Below, piece after piece: positions 1 through 13,500 of a DNA stretch of 64,000 nucleotides. The translations under genes were made by a program, and so were the position numbers. The DNA comes from Neodontobutis hainanensis (lineage: Eukaryota; Chordata; Actinopteri; Gobiiformes; Odontobutidae), in NCBI GenBank assembly GCA_024349245.1, contig JALDNG010000988.1, forward strand, positions 62,001-126,000, written 5' to 3'. The notes beneath the pieces are model-generated. The model did not search any database, was not told where the DNA came from, and was given only the letters and a program-made list of their open reading frames with translations. Positions within the stretch are counted from its first letter, which is position 1. Each line of letters starts with the position of its first letter.

Positions 1-68
1 TTGTAAGTCGCTTTGGATAAAAGCGTCTGCTAAATGACTAAATGTAAATGTAAATGTAAATGTAAATG
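1..68 (+). mobile_element. 3' tail of a tRNA-derived SINE (5' part outside window)
   Basis: The bases match almost exactly the 3' end of the complete SINE at 48132-48351 in this window, including the 'cgctttggataaaagcgtct' hairpin and a terminal run of TGTAAA-type hexamers. The hexamer run passes straight into the 23-bp satellite. The hairpin plus short tandem tail is the type recognised by L2-clade LINE reverse transcriptases, which is established for fish SINEs; the partner LINE is not visible here. Confidence 0.85.
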
Positions 69-3000
69 TTCTACTGCACGTCTACAGTCTTTTCTTATAA
101 ACGTCTACAGTCTGTTCTACTGCACATCTACAGTCTCTTCTACTGCACTTCTACAGTCTGTACTACTGCACTTCTAAAGTCTATTCTAATGCTCATTTAT
201 AGTCTGTTCTATTGCACGTCTACAGTCTGTTCTACTGCCCTTCTACAGTCTGTACTACTGCACTTCTACAGTCTGTTCTAAAGCATGTCTAGAGTGTTTT
301 CTAATACAAATATACAGTCTGTTCTAATGCACATCTACAGTCTGTACAACTGCACCTCTACTGTCTGTTCTAAAGCATGTCTACAGTGTTTTCTAATACT
401 TAAATACATTCTGTTCTAATGCTCATCTACAGTCTGTACAACTGCACCTCTAGAGTCTCTTCTTCTGCACATTGTCAGTCTGTTCTACTGGACATTTACG
501 GTCTGTTCTAATGATCGTCTACAGTCTGTTCTAAAGCCAATCTAGAGTCTGTACTACTGCTGCACTGAAGTCTGTACAACTGCATGTCTACAGTCTGCTA
601 AACTACATCTCTACAGTTTTTTCTATTGTATGTCTACAATCTGTTTTAATAAACGTCTACAGTCTGTTCTGCACATTTACAGTCTGTACTACTGCACTTC
701 TACAGTCTTTTTTAATGCAAGTCTACAGTCTGTATTACTGCACCTCTACAGTCTGTTGTAAAGCATGTCTAGAGTGTTTTCTAAAACTTATATACAGTCT
801 GTTCTAATGGTCATCTACAGTCTGAACTTCTGCACCTCTATAGTCTGTTCTAAAGCATGCCTACAGTGTTTTCTAATACTCAAATACAGTCTGTTCTAAT
901 GCTCGTCTACATTCTGTACTACTGCACCTCTACAGTCTGTTCTTCTGCACATTGTCAGTCTGTTCTACTGGACGTTTACAGTCTGCTCTAATGCTCGTCT
1001 ACAGTCAGTTCTAAAGCCAAATCTAGAGTCTGTACTACTGCTGCTCTGAAGTTTGTTCAACTGCAAGTCTACAGAATGTTCAACTGGAGCTCTACAGTCT
1101 GTTCTAATGCCAGTTTACAGTCTGTACTATTGCTGTACTGCAGTCTGTTCTACTGCATGTCTACATTCTGTTTTACTGAACATCTACAGTCTGTTCTAAT
1201 GCACATCTAAAGTCTGTTCTAATGCAAGTCTAGAGTCTGTACCACTGCTTGTCTACAGTCTGTTCTACTGCACTTCTACAGTCTGTTCTAATAAACGTAT
1301 ACAGTCTTTTCTACTGCTCATCTACAGTCTATACTACTGCACTTCTACAGTCTGTTCTATAGCTCGTTTACAGTCTGTATAACTGCACCTCTACAGTCTG
1401 TTCTAAAGAATGTCTAGAGTGTTTTCTAATACTCATATACAGTCTGTTCTAATGCTCGTCTACCCAACTGCACCTCTTCAGTTTGTTCTAAAGCATGTCT
1501 ACAGTGTTTTGTAAAACTCATATACAGTCTGTTCTAATGCTCACCTACAGTCTGTACTACAGCACCTCTAGAGTCTTTTCTTCCGCACATTGTCAGTCTG
1601 TTCTACTGGACGTTTACAGTCATTTCTAAAGCTTGTCTACAGTCTGTTCTAAAGCCAGTCTAGAGTCTGTTCTACTGCTGCTGTGAAGTCTGTTCAACTG
1701 CATGTCTATAGTCTGTTCAACTGCACCTCTACGTCTGTTTTATTGTATGTCTACATTCTGTTCTAATGTACATCTACAGTCTGTTCAAATGCAAGTCAAC
1801 AGTCTGTACTACTTTTCGTGCACAGTCTGTACTACTGCACCTCTACAGTCTGTTCTAAAGCATGTCTACAGTCTATTCTAATACTCATATACAGTCTGTT
1901 CTAATACTCGTCTAAAGTCTCTACTAACGGACTTTTAAATTCTATTCTTCTGCAGCATCGTTAGTCTGTTTTACTGGACATTTACAGTCTGTTCTAAAAC
2001 ACGTCTATAGTCTGTTCAAATACTCGTCCACAGTCTGTTCTAATGCATTCTGTTCTAATGCACATCTATAGTCTGTTCTATTGCTCGAATACAGTCTGTT
2101 CTAATGCCCAATAAAAGTCTTTACTACTCCACCTCTACAGTTTGTTCTACTTCTCCTCTACATTCTGTTCTAGTGCAGGTCTACAGTCTGTTCTATTGCT
2201 AGTCTAGAGTCTTTACTACTGCTGCTCTGCAGTTTGTACTCTTGCTCATCTACAGTCTGTTCTAATGCAAGTCTACAGTCTGTACTACTGCTCATCTACA
2301 GTCTGTTCTACTGCACGTCTACAGTCTTTTCTTATAAACGTCTTCAGTCTGTTCTACTGCACATCTATAGTCTGTTCTACTGCACTTCTACAGTCTGTAC
2401 TACTGCACTTCTAAAGTCTATTCTAATGCTCATTTATATTCTGTTCTACTGCACGTCTACAGTCTGTTCTACTGCACATCTACAGTCTGTACAACTGCAC
2501 CTCTACTGTCTGTTCTAAAGCATGTCTACAGTGTTTTCTAATACTTAAATACATTCTGTTCTAATGATCGTCTACAGTCTGTTCTAAAGCCAATCTAGAG
2601 TCTGTACTGCTGCTGCACTGAAGTCTGTACAACTGCATGTCTACAGTCTGCTAAACTGCATCTCTACAGGTTCTTCTATTGTATGTCTACAGTCTGTTCT
2701 AATACACATCTACAGTCTGTTCTAATGCAAGTCTACAGTATATACTACTGCTTGTCTACAGTCTGTTTAACTGCAAGTCTACAGTCTGTTCAACTGCACC
2801 TCTACAGTCTGTTCTAATGCCAGTTTACAATCTGTACTATTGCTCTGCAGTCTGTTCTACTGCATGTCTACAGTCTGTTTACTGCACATCTACAGTCTGT
2901 TCTAATGTACATCTACTGTCTGTTCTAATGCAAGCCTACAGTCTGTAATACTGCTCATCTACAGTCTGTTCTACTGCACGTCTACAATCTGTTTTAATAA

Positions 3001-5843
3001 ACGTCTACAGTCTGTTCTGCACATTTACAGTCTGTACTACTGCACTTCTACAGTCTTTTTTAATGCTCGTCTACAGTCTGTATTACTGCACCTCTACAGT
3101 CTGTTGTAAAGCATGTCTAGAGTGTTTTCTAAAACTTATATACAGTCTGTTCTAATGGTCATCTACAGTCTGAACTTCTGCACCTCTATAGTCTGTTCTA
3201 AAGCATGCCTACAGTGTTTTCTAATACTCAAATACAGTCTGTTCTAATGCTCGTCTACATTCTGTACTACTGCACCTCTACAGTCTGTTCTTCTGCACAT
3301 TGTCAGTCTGTTCTACTGGACGTTTACAGTCTGCTCTAATGCTCGTCTACAGTCAGTTCTAAAGCCAAATCTAGAGTCTGTACTACTGCTGCTCTGAAGT
3401 TTGTTCAACTGCAAGTCTACAGAATGTTCAACTGGAGCTCTACAGTCTGTTCTAATGCCAGTTTACAGTCTGTACTATTGCTGTACTGCAGTCTGTTCTA
3501 CTGCATGTCTACATTCTGTTTTACTGAACATCTACAGTCTGTTCTAATGCACATCTAAAGTCTGTTCTAATGCAAGTCTAGAGTCTGTACCACTGCTTGT
3601 CTACAGTCTGTTCTACTGCACTTCTACAGTCTGTTCTAATAAACGTATACAGTCTTTTCTACTGCTCATCTACAGTCTATACTACTGCACTTCTACAGTC
3701 TGTTCTATAGCTCGTTTACAGTCTGTATAACTGCACCTCTACAGTCTGTTCTAAAGAATGTCTAGAGTGTTTTCTAATACTCATATACAGTCTGTTCTAA
3801 TGCTCGTCTACCCAACTGCACCTCTTCAGTTTGTTCTAAAGCATGTCTACAGTGTTTTGTAAAACTCATATACAGTCTGTTCTAATGCTCACCTACAGTC
3901 TGTACTACAGCACCTCTAGAGTCTTTTCTTCCGCACATTGTCAGTCTGTTCTACTGGGACGTTTACAGTCATTTCTAAAGCTTGTCTACAGTCTGTTCTA
4001 AAGCCAGTCTAGAGTCTGTTCTACTGCTGCTGTGAAGTCTGTTCAACTGCATGTCTATAGTCTGTTCAACTGCACCTCTACGTCTGTTTTATTGTATGTC
4101 TACATTCTGTTCTAATGTACATCTACAGTCTGTTCAAATGCAAGTCAACAGTCTGTACTACTGTTTGTGCACAGTCTGTACTACTGCACCTCTACAGTCT
4201 GTTCTAAAGCATGTCTACAGTCTATTCTAATACTCATATACAGTCTGTTCTAATACTCGTCTAAAGTCTCTACTAACGGACTTTTAAATTCTATTCTTCT
4301 GCAGCATCGTTAGTCTGTTTTACTGGACATTTACAGTCTGTTCTAAAACACGTCTATAGTCTGTTCAAATACTGCCCACAGTCTGTTCTAATGCATTCTG
4401 TTCTAATGCACATCTATAGTCTGTTCTATTGCTCGAATACAGTCTGTTCTAATGCCCAATAAAAGTCTTTACTACTCCACCTCTACAGTTTGTTCTACTT
4501 CTCCTCTACATTCTGTTCTAGTGCAGGTCTACAGTCTGTTCTATTGCTAGTCTAGAGTCTTTACTACTGCTGCTCTGCAGTTTGTACTCTTGCTCATCTA
4601 CAGTCTGTTCTACTGCATGTGTACAGTCTTTTCTAATAAACGTCTATAGTATGTTCTACTGTACATCTACAGTCTTTACTACTGCACTTCTAAAGTCTAT
4701 TCTAATGCTCATCTACGGTCTGTTCTACTGCAGGTCTACAGTCTGATCTAATGTCTACAGTCTGTACTACTGCACATCTACAGTCTGTACTACTGCACCT
4801 CTACAGTCTCTTCTAAAGCATGTCTACAATCTATTCTAATACTCATATACAGTCTGTTCTACTTGCTCATCTACAGTCTGTACTACTGCACCTCTAAAGT
4901 CTATTCTTCTGCATTGTCAGTCTTGTTACTGGGTCTAGGGTTAGTTGTCAGTAGAACAGACCTCTACAATCTGTTCTAAAGCATGTCTAGACTGTTCTAA
5001 TATGTAGAGTCTTGAAATGTAACAGTCTGTGAGTCTGCATATTGTCAGTCTGTTCTACTGTACAGTCTGTTCAATACTATAGTCACTTCTATTCTAATGC
5101 ACATCTACAGTCTGTTCTAATGCAAGTCTATAATCTGTACTACTGTTTGTCTACAGTCTGTACTACTGCACCTCTACAGTCTCTTCTAAAGCATGTCTAC
5201 AATCTATTCTAATACTCATATACAGTCTGTTCTAATACTTGTTTACAGTCTGTACTAATGCATCTCTAAAGTCTATTCTTCTGAAGCATTGTCAGTCTTT
5301 TCTAATATTTGTCGACATTCTGTACTACTTCACCTCTACAGTCTCTTCTACTGCACAATTACAGTCTGTTCTAATGCTCGTCTATAGTCTGAACTACTGC
5401 ACCTCTACAATCTGTTCTAAAGCATGTCTAGACTGTTTTCTAATACTCATATAGAGTCTGTGCAAATGTTGTCTACAGTCTGTACTACTGCATCTCTACA
5501 GTCTTTTCTTCTGCATATTGTCAGTCTGTTCTACTGGACGTTTATAGTCTGTTCTAATGCTCGTCTACAGTCAGTTCTAAAGCCAGTTTACAGTCTGTAC
5601 TACTGCTCTACTGCAGTCTCTTCCACTGCACGTCTAAAGTCTGTTTTACTGCACATCTACACTTTGTTCTAATGTACATCTACTGTCTGTTCTAATGCAA
5701 GTCTAGAGTCTGTTTTACTGCACATCTACAGTCTGTTCTAAAGCATGTCTAGAGTGTTTTCAAATACTCATATACAGTCTGCTCTATTGCTCATCTACAG
5801 TATGTACTACTGCACCTCTAGAGTCTATCCTTTTTGCACATTG
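69..5843 (+). repeat. 23-bp satellite array, plus-orientation block 1
   Basis: Tandem copies of a 23-bp unit close to TCTACAGTCTGTTCTAMTGC plus three variable bases (CNC/TCG/AAG). Dominant variants are CTAATG against CTACTG and GCACG/GCTCG/GCAAG. Some units are strongly diverged, such as the TTCTTCTGCACATTGTCAG unit and the AAAGCATGTCTAGAGTG unit, and these recur in the same order, giving higher-order periodicity. At 4925-5090 the array is scrambled with a short reversed piece. Open frames in this block are a by-product of the unit and are not annotated as genes. Confidence 0.95.
661..4585 (+). repeat. 2,348-bp tandem duplication inside the satellite
   Basis: The stretch from about 661 to 2230 recurs at about 3009-4585 with the same order of variant units and very few differences. 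An anchor reading CTACATTCTGTTTTACTGAA is at 1161 and 3509, and CTACAATCTGTTTTAATAAA ends at matching places, both giving an offset of 2,348 bp. The same segment recurs at about 13348-14930 and 18529-20110, so four copies are in the window. The offset is not an exact multiple of 23 (102 units is 2,346), because of small indels. Confidence 0.85.
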
Positions 5844-5861
5844 TTAGGGTTAGTTAGTTGT
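5844..5861. other. Plus-to-minus turn of the satellite (apex 1)
   Basis: Plus-orientation units end in TTTTTGCACATTG, then TTAGGGTTAGTTAG intervenes, and the array continues as the reverse complement from TTGTCCAGTAGAACAG. The same turn recurs at 16249 and 21420, and a short version lies at 4931-4950. The apex bases resemble vertebrate telomere repeat (TTAGGG) but only one perfect hexamer is present here. Confidence 0.75.
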
Positions 5862-8800
5862 CCAGTAGAACAGACTGTGGCAGACAATAGTTTAGAATGT
5901 AGACTTGAAATAGAACAGACTGTAGATGTGCAGTAGAACAGACTGTAGACGTTTAATAAAAGAGACTATAGTCGTGCAGTACAGCAGTGTAAAAAAAGTA
6001 GATTAGAATGTAGACTTGCATAAGAACAGACTATGGAGGTGCAGTTAGAACAGACTGTAGAGCAACAGTAGTACAGACTGTAGAATGGCTTTAGAACTGA
6101 CTATACACAATCATAGAGGACCATTAAAACAGACTGTAGATGTGCAGTAGAAGAGACTGTAGAGGTGCAGTTGTACAGAATCTTGACAATTATTAGAACA
6201 GATTGTAGGCGTCTAGTAGAAGAGACTGTAGACGTTTATTAAAAATGACTATAGTCATGCAGTAGAACAGACTGTAGACCTCTAGTTGAACAGACTGTAG
6301 CTGTGCATTAGAACAGACTGTAGACATGCAGTAGAACATACTGTAGAGGAGCAGTAGAACAGTAGAGCTGGAGTAGTAAAGACTGTTATTGGGCATTAAA
6401 ACAGACTATATTCAAGCAATAGAAAGGAACAATAGATGTCTGGTCGTACAGATTGCATTAGAACAGACTGTGGATGAGCATTTGAACAGACTATAGACGT
6501 GTATTAGAACAGATTGTAGATGCGCAGTAGAAAAGACTGTAAGGTGCAGTAGTACAGAATGTCGATAATTAATAGAAAGACTGTAGGCGTGCAGTAGAGC
6601 GGACTGTAGAAAATTATTAGAACAGAATGTAGACTTGCAGTAGAACAGACTCACAGTGCTTCAGAAGAATAGACTTTAGAGGTGCATTAGTACAGACTGT
6701 GACGATTATTAGAATAGACTGTATATGAGTATTAGAAAACACTCTAGACATGCTTTAGAACAGACTGTAGAGGTGCAGTAGTACAGACTGTAGACCTGCA
6801 GTAATACAGACTGTAGACGAGCATTAGAACAGACTGTAGAAGTGCAGTAGTACAGACTGTAGATGTGCAGTAGAACAGACTGTAGACGTTTATTACAACA
6901 GACTGTAGACCTGCAGTAGAACAGACCGTAAATGAGCAGTAGTACAGACTGTAGACTTGCATTAGAACAGACTGTAAATGAGCAGTAGTACAGATTATAG
7001 ACTTGCATTAGAACGGACTGTGGACGAGCATTAGAACAGACTATAGACTGTAGACGTTTATTAGAACAGACTGTAGACCTGCACTAGAACAGACCATAGA
7101 TGAGCAGTAGTACTGACTATAGACTTGTATTAGAACAGACTGTAGATGTGCATTAGAAACAGACTTTAGAAGTGCAGCAGCAGAGACTGTAGATGTGTAG
7201 TAGAAAAGACTGTATACGTTTATCAGAACAGACTTCAGACATGCAGTAGAACAGACTGTAGACGTGCAGTAGAACAGACTGTAGGCAAGCATTAGAACAA
7301 ACTGTAAACGTCCAGTAGAACAGACTGACAAAGTGCAGAAGAATAGACTATAGAGGTGCAGTAGTACAGACTGTAGACGAGCATTAGAACAGACTGTATA
7401 TGAGTATTAGAAAACACTGTAGACATGATTTATAACAGACTGTAGACATGTAGTAGTTCAGACTGTAGACGAGCATTAGAACAGACTCTATATGAGTATT
7501 AGAAAACACTATAGATTTGCTTTAGAACAGATTGTAGAGGTGCAGTAATACAGACTGCAGATGAGCATTAGAACAGATTTTAGAAGTGCAGTAGTACATA
7601 CTGTAGATGAGCAGTAGCACAGACTGTAGACTTGCATTAGAACAGACTGTTGATGATCATTAGAATAGACTTACAGAAGTACAGAAGTAATGACTGTAGA
7701 TATGCATTAGAATAGACTATAGACGTTTATAAAAAGACTGTAGACGTAGTAGAACAAAATGCGGTAGAGCAGAGTTACAGACTGTAAAGTAGCATTTTAA
7801 GAGACTGTAGACGCAATAGAACAGACTGTAGACGAGCATTATAACAGACTGTTTACGCCCAGTAGAACAGACTGTAGATGTGCAATAGTACAGACTAAAG
7901 ACCTGCATTAGAACAGACTGTGGACGAGCAATAGAACAGACTATAGACGTGCATTAGAACAGACTGTAGTTGTCCATTAGAACAGACTGTAGATGTGCAT
8001 TAGAAAAGACTGACGATGTGCAGAATAATAGACTGTAGAGGTGCAGTAGTTAAGACTTTACACGAGCATTAGAACAGACTGTACATTAGTATTAGAAAAG
8101 ACTGTAGACATTCTTTACAACAGACTGTAGAGGTGAAGTAGTACAGACTGTAGACGACCACTAGAACAAACTGTAGATGTGCAGTAGAAGAGACTGTAGA
8201 GGTGCTGTAGTACAGAATGTTGACTATTATTAGAAGAGACTGTAGGCGTGCAGTAGAACAGACTCTAGACAATTATTAGAACAGACTGTAGACTTCCACA
8301 AGAACACACTGTAGTTGTGCATTAGAAAAGACTGTAGACATTTATTTATACAGACTATAGTTGTGCAGTAGAACAGACTGTAGAAGTGCAGTAGAGCAGT
8401 AGTACAGACTGTAAAATGGCATTAGAACAGACTGTAGACAGCCAGTAGAACAGACAGTAGAGGTGCAGTTGTACAGACTGTAGATGTGTAGTAGAACAGA
8501 CTGTAGACGTTTATCAGAACAGACTGTAGATGTGCAATAAGACAGACTGTAGATGAGCAGTAGTACAGACTGTAGACTTGCATTGGAACAGACTGTAGAT
8601 GTGCATTAGAACAGACTGTAGATGTGCAGTAAAACAGACTGTAGACGTCCAGTTCAACAGACTATAGATGTGCATTTGAACTGATGTCAGAGCAGCAGTT
8701 GTACAGACTCTAGATTGGCTTTAGAACAGACTGTAGATGAGCTTTAGAACAGGCTGTAAACGTCCAGTAGAACAGACTGACAATTAGAACAGATTGTAGA

Positions 8801-9630
8801 TATGCAGTAAAACAGACTGTAGACGTGCAGGTGAACAGAAATCAGAGCAGCAGTAGTACAAACTCTAGAATTACCTTAGAACAGACTTTAAACGAGCAAT
8901 AGAAATGACTGTAAACGTCCCGTAGAACAAACTGACAATGTGCAAAAGAATAGACTCTAGAGCTGCAGTAGTACAGACTGTAGATGAGCAAATGAACAGA
9001 CTGTATATTAGTTGTAAAAAAAATTGTAGACATGCATTTATTACAGACTGTAGAGGTGCAGTAATACAGACTGTAGACGAGCATTAGAACAGACTGTAGA
9101 AGTGCAGTAGTACAGACTGTAGAGGTGCAGTTGAACAGACTGTAGACGTGCAGTTGAACAGACTTCAGAGCAGAATTAGTACAGACTGTAGATTGTAGAA
9201 CAGACTGACAATTAGAACAGATTGTAGATGTGCAGTAAAAATGACTGTAGACGTGCAGTAGAATAGAGTGCAGTAGAGCAATAGTACAGACTGTAAAATG
9301 GCATTAGATCAGACTGTAGTCATGCAGTAGAACAGACTGTAGAGGTGCAGTTGTACAGACTTTAGACGAGCATTAGAACAGACTGTTGATGTGCAGTAGA
9401 AAAGACTGTAGACGTACAATAGAACAGACTGTAGATGAGCATTAGAACAGAATGTAGGCGTCCATTAGAACAGACTGTAGATGTGCAGTAGTAAAGACTA
9501 AAGACCTGCATAAGAATAGACTGTGGACGAGCATTAGAACAGACTGTAGATGTGCTTTAGTACAGACTGTAGAGGTGCAGTAATACAGACAGTAGACGAG
9601 CATTAGAAGAGACAGTAGAAGGGCAATAAT
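5862..9630 (-). repeat. 23-bp satellite array, minus-orientation block
   Basis: Same unit as the flanking blocks but reverse-complemented (core AGACTGTAGACGTGCATTAG). The first ~1.1 kb matches the start of the minus blocks after 16266 and 21441. The block flips back to plus orientation near 9630, where AGTAGAAGGGCAATAATAA meets ATGTCGACATTCTG. Open frames lie on the minus strand here, as expected from the repeat's strand asymmetry. Confidence 0.95.
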
Positions 9631-10196
9631 AAATGTCGACATTCTGTACTACTGCACCGCTATAGTCTTTTCTACTGCACATCTACAGTCTGAAGTACTG
9701 CACTTCTACAGTCTGTTTTAATGCTTGTCTACAATCTATACAACTGCATCTCTACAGTCTGTTCTAAAGCATTTCTACAGTGTTTTCTAATACTCATATA
9801 GAGTATGTTCTAATGCTCATCTACAGTCTGTAGTAATGCACCTCTAGAGTCTATTCTTCTGCACATTGTCTGTTCTACTGACGTTTACAGTAATTTCTAA
9901 TGCTTGTCTACAGTCTGTTCTACTGCTCAACTATTGTCTGTTTTAATAATTGTCTACAGTCTCTTCTAATGCACATCTACAGTCTGTTCTAATGCACATC
10001 TACAGTCTGTTCAACTGCACCTCTACAGTCTGTTCTATTGCACGTCTACAGTCTGTTCTACTGCACGACTATAGTCTATTTTTAATAAACGTCTACAGTC
10101 TTTTCTAATGCACATCTACAGTCTGTTCTACTGCAGGTATACAGTCTGTTCTAATAAACGTCTACATTCTGTTCTACTGCACATCTACAGTCTGTA
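9631..10196 (+). repeat. 23-bp satellite array, plus orientation
   Basis: Plus-orientation units continue up to the insertion of a solo LTR. The last five bases, CTGTA, are the left copy of that LTR's target-site duplication. Confidence 0.93.
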
Positions 10197-10557
10197 TGTT
10201 ATAGGAATATTTTATATCCATATATTTAACCAGAGAGAAACGGAGACCGATTATAATTTAACAAGCAATGGCCAAAAATTAATCCTTGCAAGGAGAAGCA
10301 AAGCAGCACAATATTACAGCGGAAGGTTTGCTTAAAGATGTAAACATAACATGGGATTATATACAACACAGTGACGCCCTGGTGAGAGGCGTCACAATGG
10401 TCCAGGAGCAGAAGTCCCGTGACAAGCCATGTCTCAGTCCTGTTATGTCTACTTAATGCTTGGATTAGCACGAAGGGCATGACATGAATTTGACATGACC
10501 TGAGGAGAACTATACGTCCCAGTAACAATAAACATTAAAATTAAAATTATTATAACA
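10197..10557 (-). mobile_element. Solo LTR inserted in satellite, TSD CTGTA
   Basis: A 361-bp non-satellite insert begins TGTTATAGG and ends TTATAACA, so it has the TG...CA ends of an LTR. It is flanked by a perfect 5-bp target-site duplication, CTGTA, at 10192-10196 and 10558-10562. A second member of the family is at 63462-63852. On the minus strand a TATATAA is visible near 10355-10365. The AATAAA seen in the other copy is mutated here, and its TATA-to-AATAAA order sets the strand. No internal retroelement sequence adjoins it, so it is a recombination-derived solo LTR. Confidence 0.85.
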
Positions 10558-13500
10558 CTGTACAACTACACTTCTACAGTCTGTATAATGCTCGTTTGCA
10601 GTCTGTATTACTGCACCTCAACAGTTTGTTCTACTGCACATCTACAGTCTGTTCTACTGCTTGTCTACAGTCTGTTCTACTGCACGACTATTGTCTGTTT
10701 TAATAATTGTCTACAGTCTCTTCTAATGCACATCTACAGTCTGTTCTAATGCACATCTACAATCTGTTCTAATGGACATCTACAGTCTGTTCTAATAATT
10801 GTCTAGAGTCCGTTCTACTGCACATCTACTCTCTGTTCTAATAATTATCAACATTCTGTACTACTGCACAGCTACAGTCTGTTCTAATGCACATCTACAG
10901 TCTGTTCTAATGCAAGTCTACAATCTGTACTACTGCTCATCTACAGTCTGATCTACTGCACGTCTATAGTCTGTACAACTGCACCTCTACAGTCTGTTCT
11001 ACTGCATGTCTACAGTCTGTTCTAATGCCAGTTTACAGTCTGTACCACTGCTCCACTGCAGTTTATTCTACTGCACGTCTACAGTCTGTTTTACTCCACA
11101 TCTATAGTCTGTTCTAATGCACATCTACATTATGTTCTAATGCAAGTCTACAGTCTGTTCTACTGCATGTCTATAGTCTGTTTAACTGCACATCTACAAT
11201 CTGTTCTAATTGTCAATCTGTTCTACTGGACATTTACAGTCTGTTCTAAAGCTCGTCTACAGTCTGTTCTAAAGCCAATCTAGAGTCTGTACTACTGCTG
11301 CTCTGAAGTCTGTTAAATTGCAGTCTGTTTTTGCAGGTCTTTAATATATATATATTACTACACATCTACAGTCTCTTCTACTGCACGTCTACTGTCTGTT
11401 CAACTGCACCTCTACAGTCACTTCTATTGTACGTCTACAGTCTATTCTAATGCACATCTACTGTCTGTTCTAATGCAAGTCTATAATCTGTACTACTGCT
11501 CTTCTACAGTCTATACTACTGCACCTCTACAGTCTCTTCTAAAGCATGTCTACAATCTATTCTAATACTCATATATAGTCTATTCTAATACTTGTTTACA
11601 GTCTGTACTAATGCATCTCTAAAGTCAATTCTTCTGAAGCATTGTCAGTCTGTTCTAATATTTGTCTACAGTCCGCTCTACTGCACGTCTATAGTCTTTT
11701 CTAATAATTGTCGACAGTCTGTACTACTGCACCTATACAGTCTCTTCTACTGCACATCTACAGTCTGTTCTAATGCTCGTCTATAGTCTGAACTACTGCA
11801 CCTCTACAATCTGTTCTAAAGCATGTCTAGAGTGTTTTCTAATACTCATATACAGTCTGTTCTAATGCGCTTCTACAGTCTGTACTACTGCATCTCTACA
11901 GTCTATTCTTCTGCACATTGTCAGTCTGTTCTACTGGACGTTTACAGTCTGTTCTAATGCTCGTCTACAGTCTGTTCTAAAGCCAATCTAGAGTCTGTAC
12001 TACTGCTGCTCTGAAGTATGTTTAACTGCACGTCTACAGTCTGTTCAACTGCACCACTACAGTCTGTTCTACTGCACGACTATAGTCTCTTTTAATAAAC
12101 GTCTACAGTCTCCTCTAATGCACATCTACAGTCTGTTCTACTGGATGTCTACAGTCTGTTCTAATTATTGTTTAGAGTCTGTTTTACTGCACTCCTACAG
12201 TCTCTTTTAATAATTGTTAACTTTCTGTACTACTGCACCTTTACAGTCTCTTCTACTGCATATCTACAGTTTGTTCTAATTGTCGTCTAGAGTCTGTACT
12301 ACTGGAACTCTACTGTCTGTTCTAAAACATGTCTACAGTCTTTTCTAATACTCATGTACTGTTTGTTCTAATGCTCGTGTAAAGTCTCAACTACTGCCCT
12401 CTACAGTCTATTCTTTTGCACATCGTCAGTCTGTTCTACTGCACATCTACAGTTTGTTCTACTGCACATCTATAGTCTGTTCTAATGCATGTCTACAGTC
12501 TGTTCTAATGCAAGTCTACAGTCTGTACTACTGCTCATCTACAGTCTGTTCTACTGCACGTCTACAGTCTTTTCTTATAAACGTCTTCAGTCTGTTCTAC
12601 TGCACATCTATAGTCTGTTCTACTGCACTTCTACAGTCTGTACTACTGCACTTCTAAAGTCTATTCTAATGCTCATTTATAGTCTGTTCTACTGCACGTC
12701 TACAGTCTGTTCTACTGCACATCTACAGTCTGTACAACTGCACCTCTACTGTCTGTTCTAAAGCATGTCTACTGTGTTTTCTAATACTTAAATACATTCT
12801 GTTCTAATGCTCATCTACAGTCTGTACAACTGCACCTCTACTGTCTGTTCTAAAGCATGTCTACAGTGTTTTCTAATACTTAAATACATTCTGTTCTAAT
12901 GATCGTCTACAGTCTGTTCTAAAGCCAATCTAGAGTCTGTACTGCTGCTGCACTGAAGTCTGTACAACTGCATGTCTACAGTCTGCTAAACTGCATCTCT
13001 ACAGGTTCTTCTATTGTATGTCTACAGTCTGTTCTAATACACATCTACTGTCTGTTCTAATGCAAGTCTACAGTGTATACTACTGCTTGTCTACAGTCTG
13101 TTTAACTGCAAGTCTACAGTCTTTTCAACTGCACCTCTACAGTCTGTTCTAATGCCAGTTTACAATCTGTACTATTGCTCTACTGCAGTCTGTTCTACTG
13201 CATGTCTACAGTCTGTTTTACTGCACATCTACAGTCTGTTCTAATGCACATCTACAGTCTGTTCTAATGCAAGTCTACATTCTGTACTACCGCTCATCTA
13301 CGGTCTGTTCTACTGCACGTCTACAATCTGTTTTAATAAACGTCTACAGTCTGTTCTGCACATTTACAGTCTGTACTACTGCACTTCTACAGTCTTTTTA
13401 ATGCTCGTCTACAGTCTGTATTACTGCACCTCTACAGTCTGTTGTAAAGCATGTCTAGAGTGTTTTCTAAAACTTATATACAGTCTGTTCTAATGGTCAT

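Noticed and set aside
10226..10528. 100-codon minus-strand ORF
   Set aside because: It lies wholly inside a solo LTR with defined TSD and is not shared in frame by the second LTR copy.
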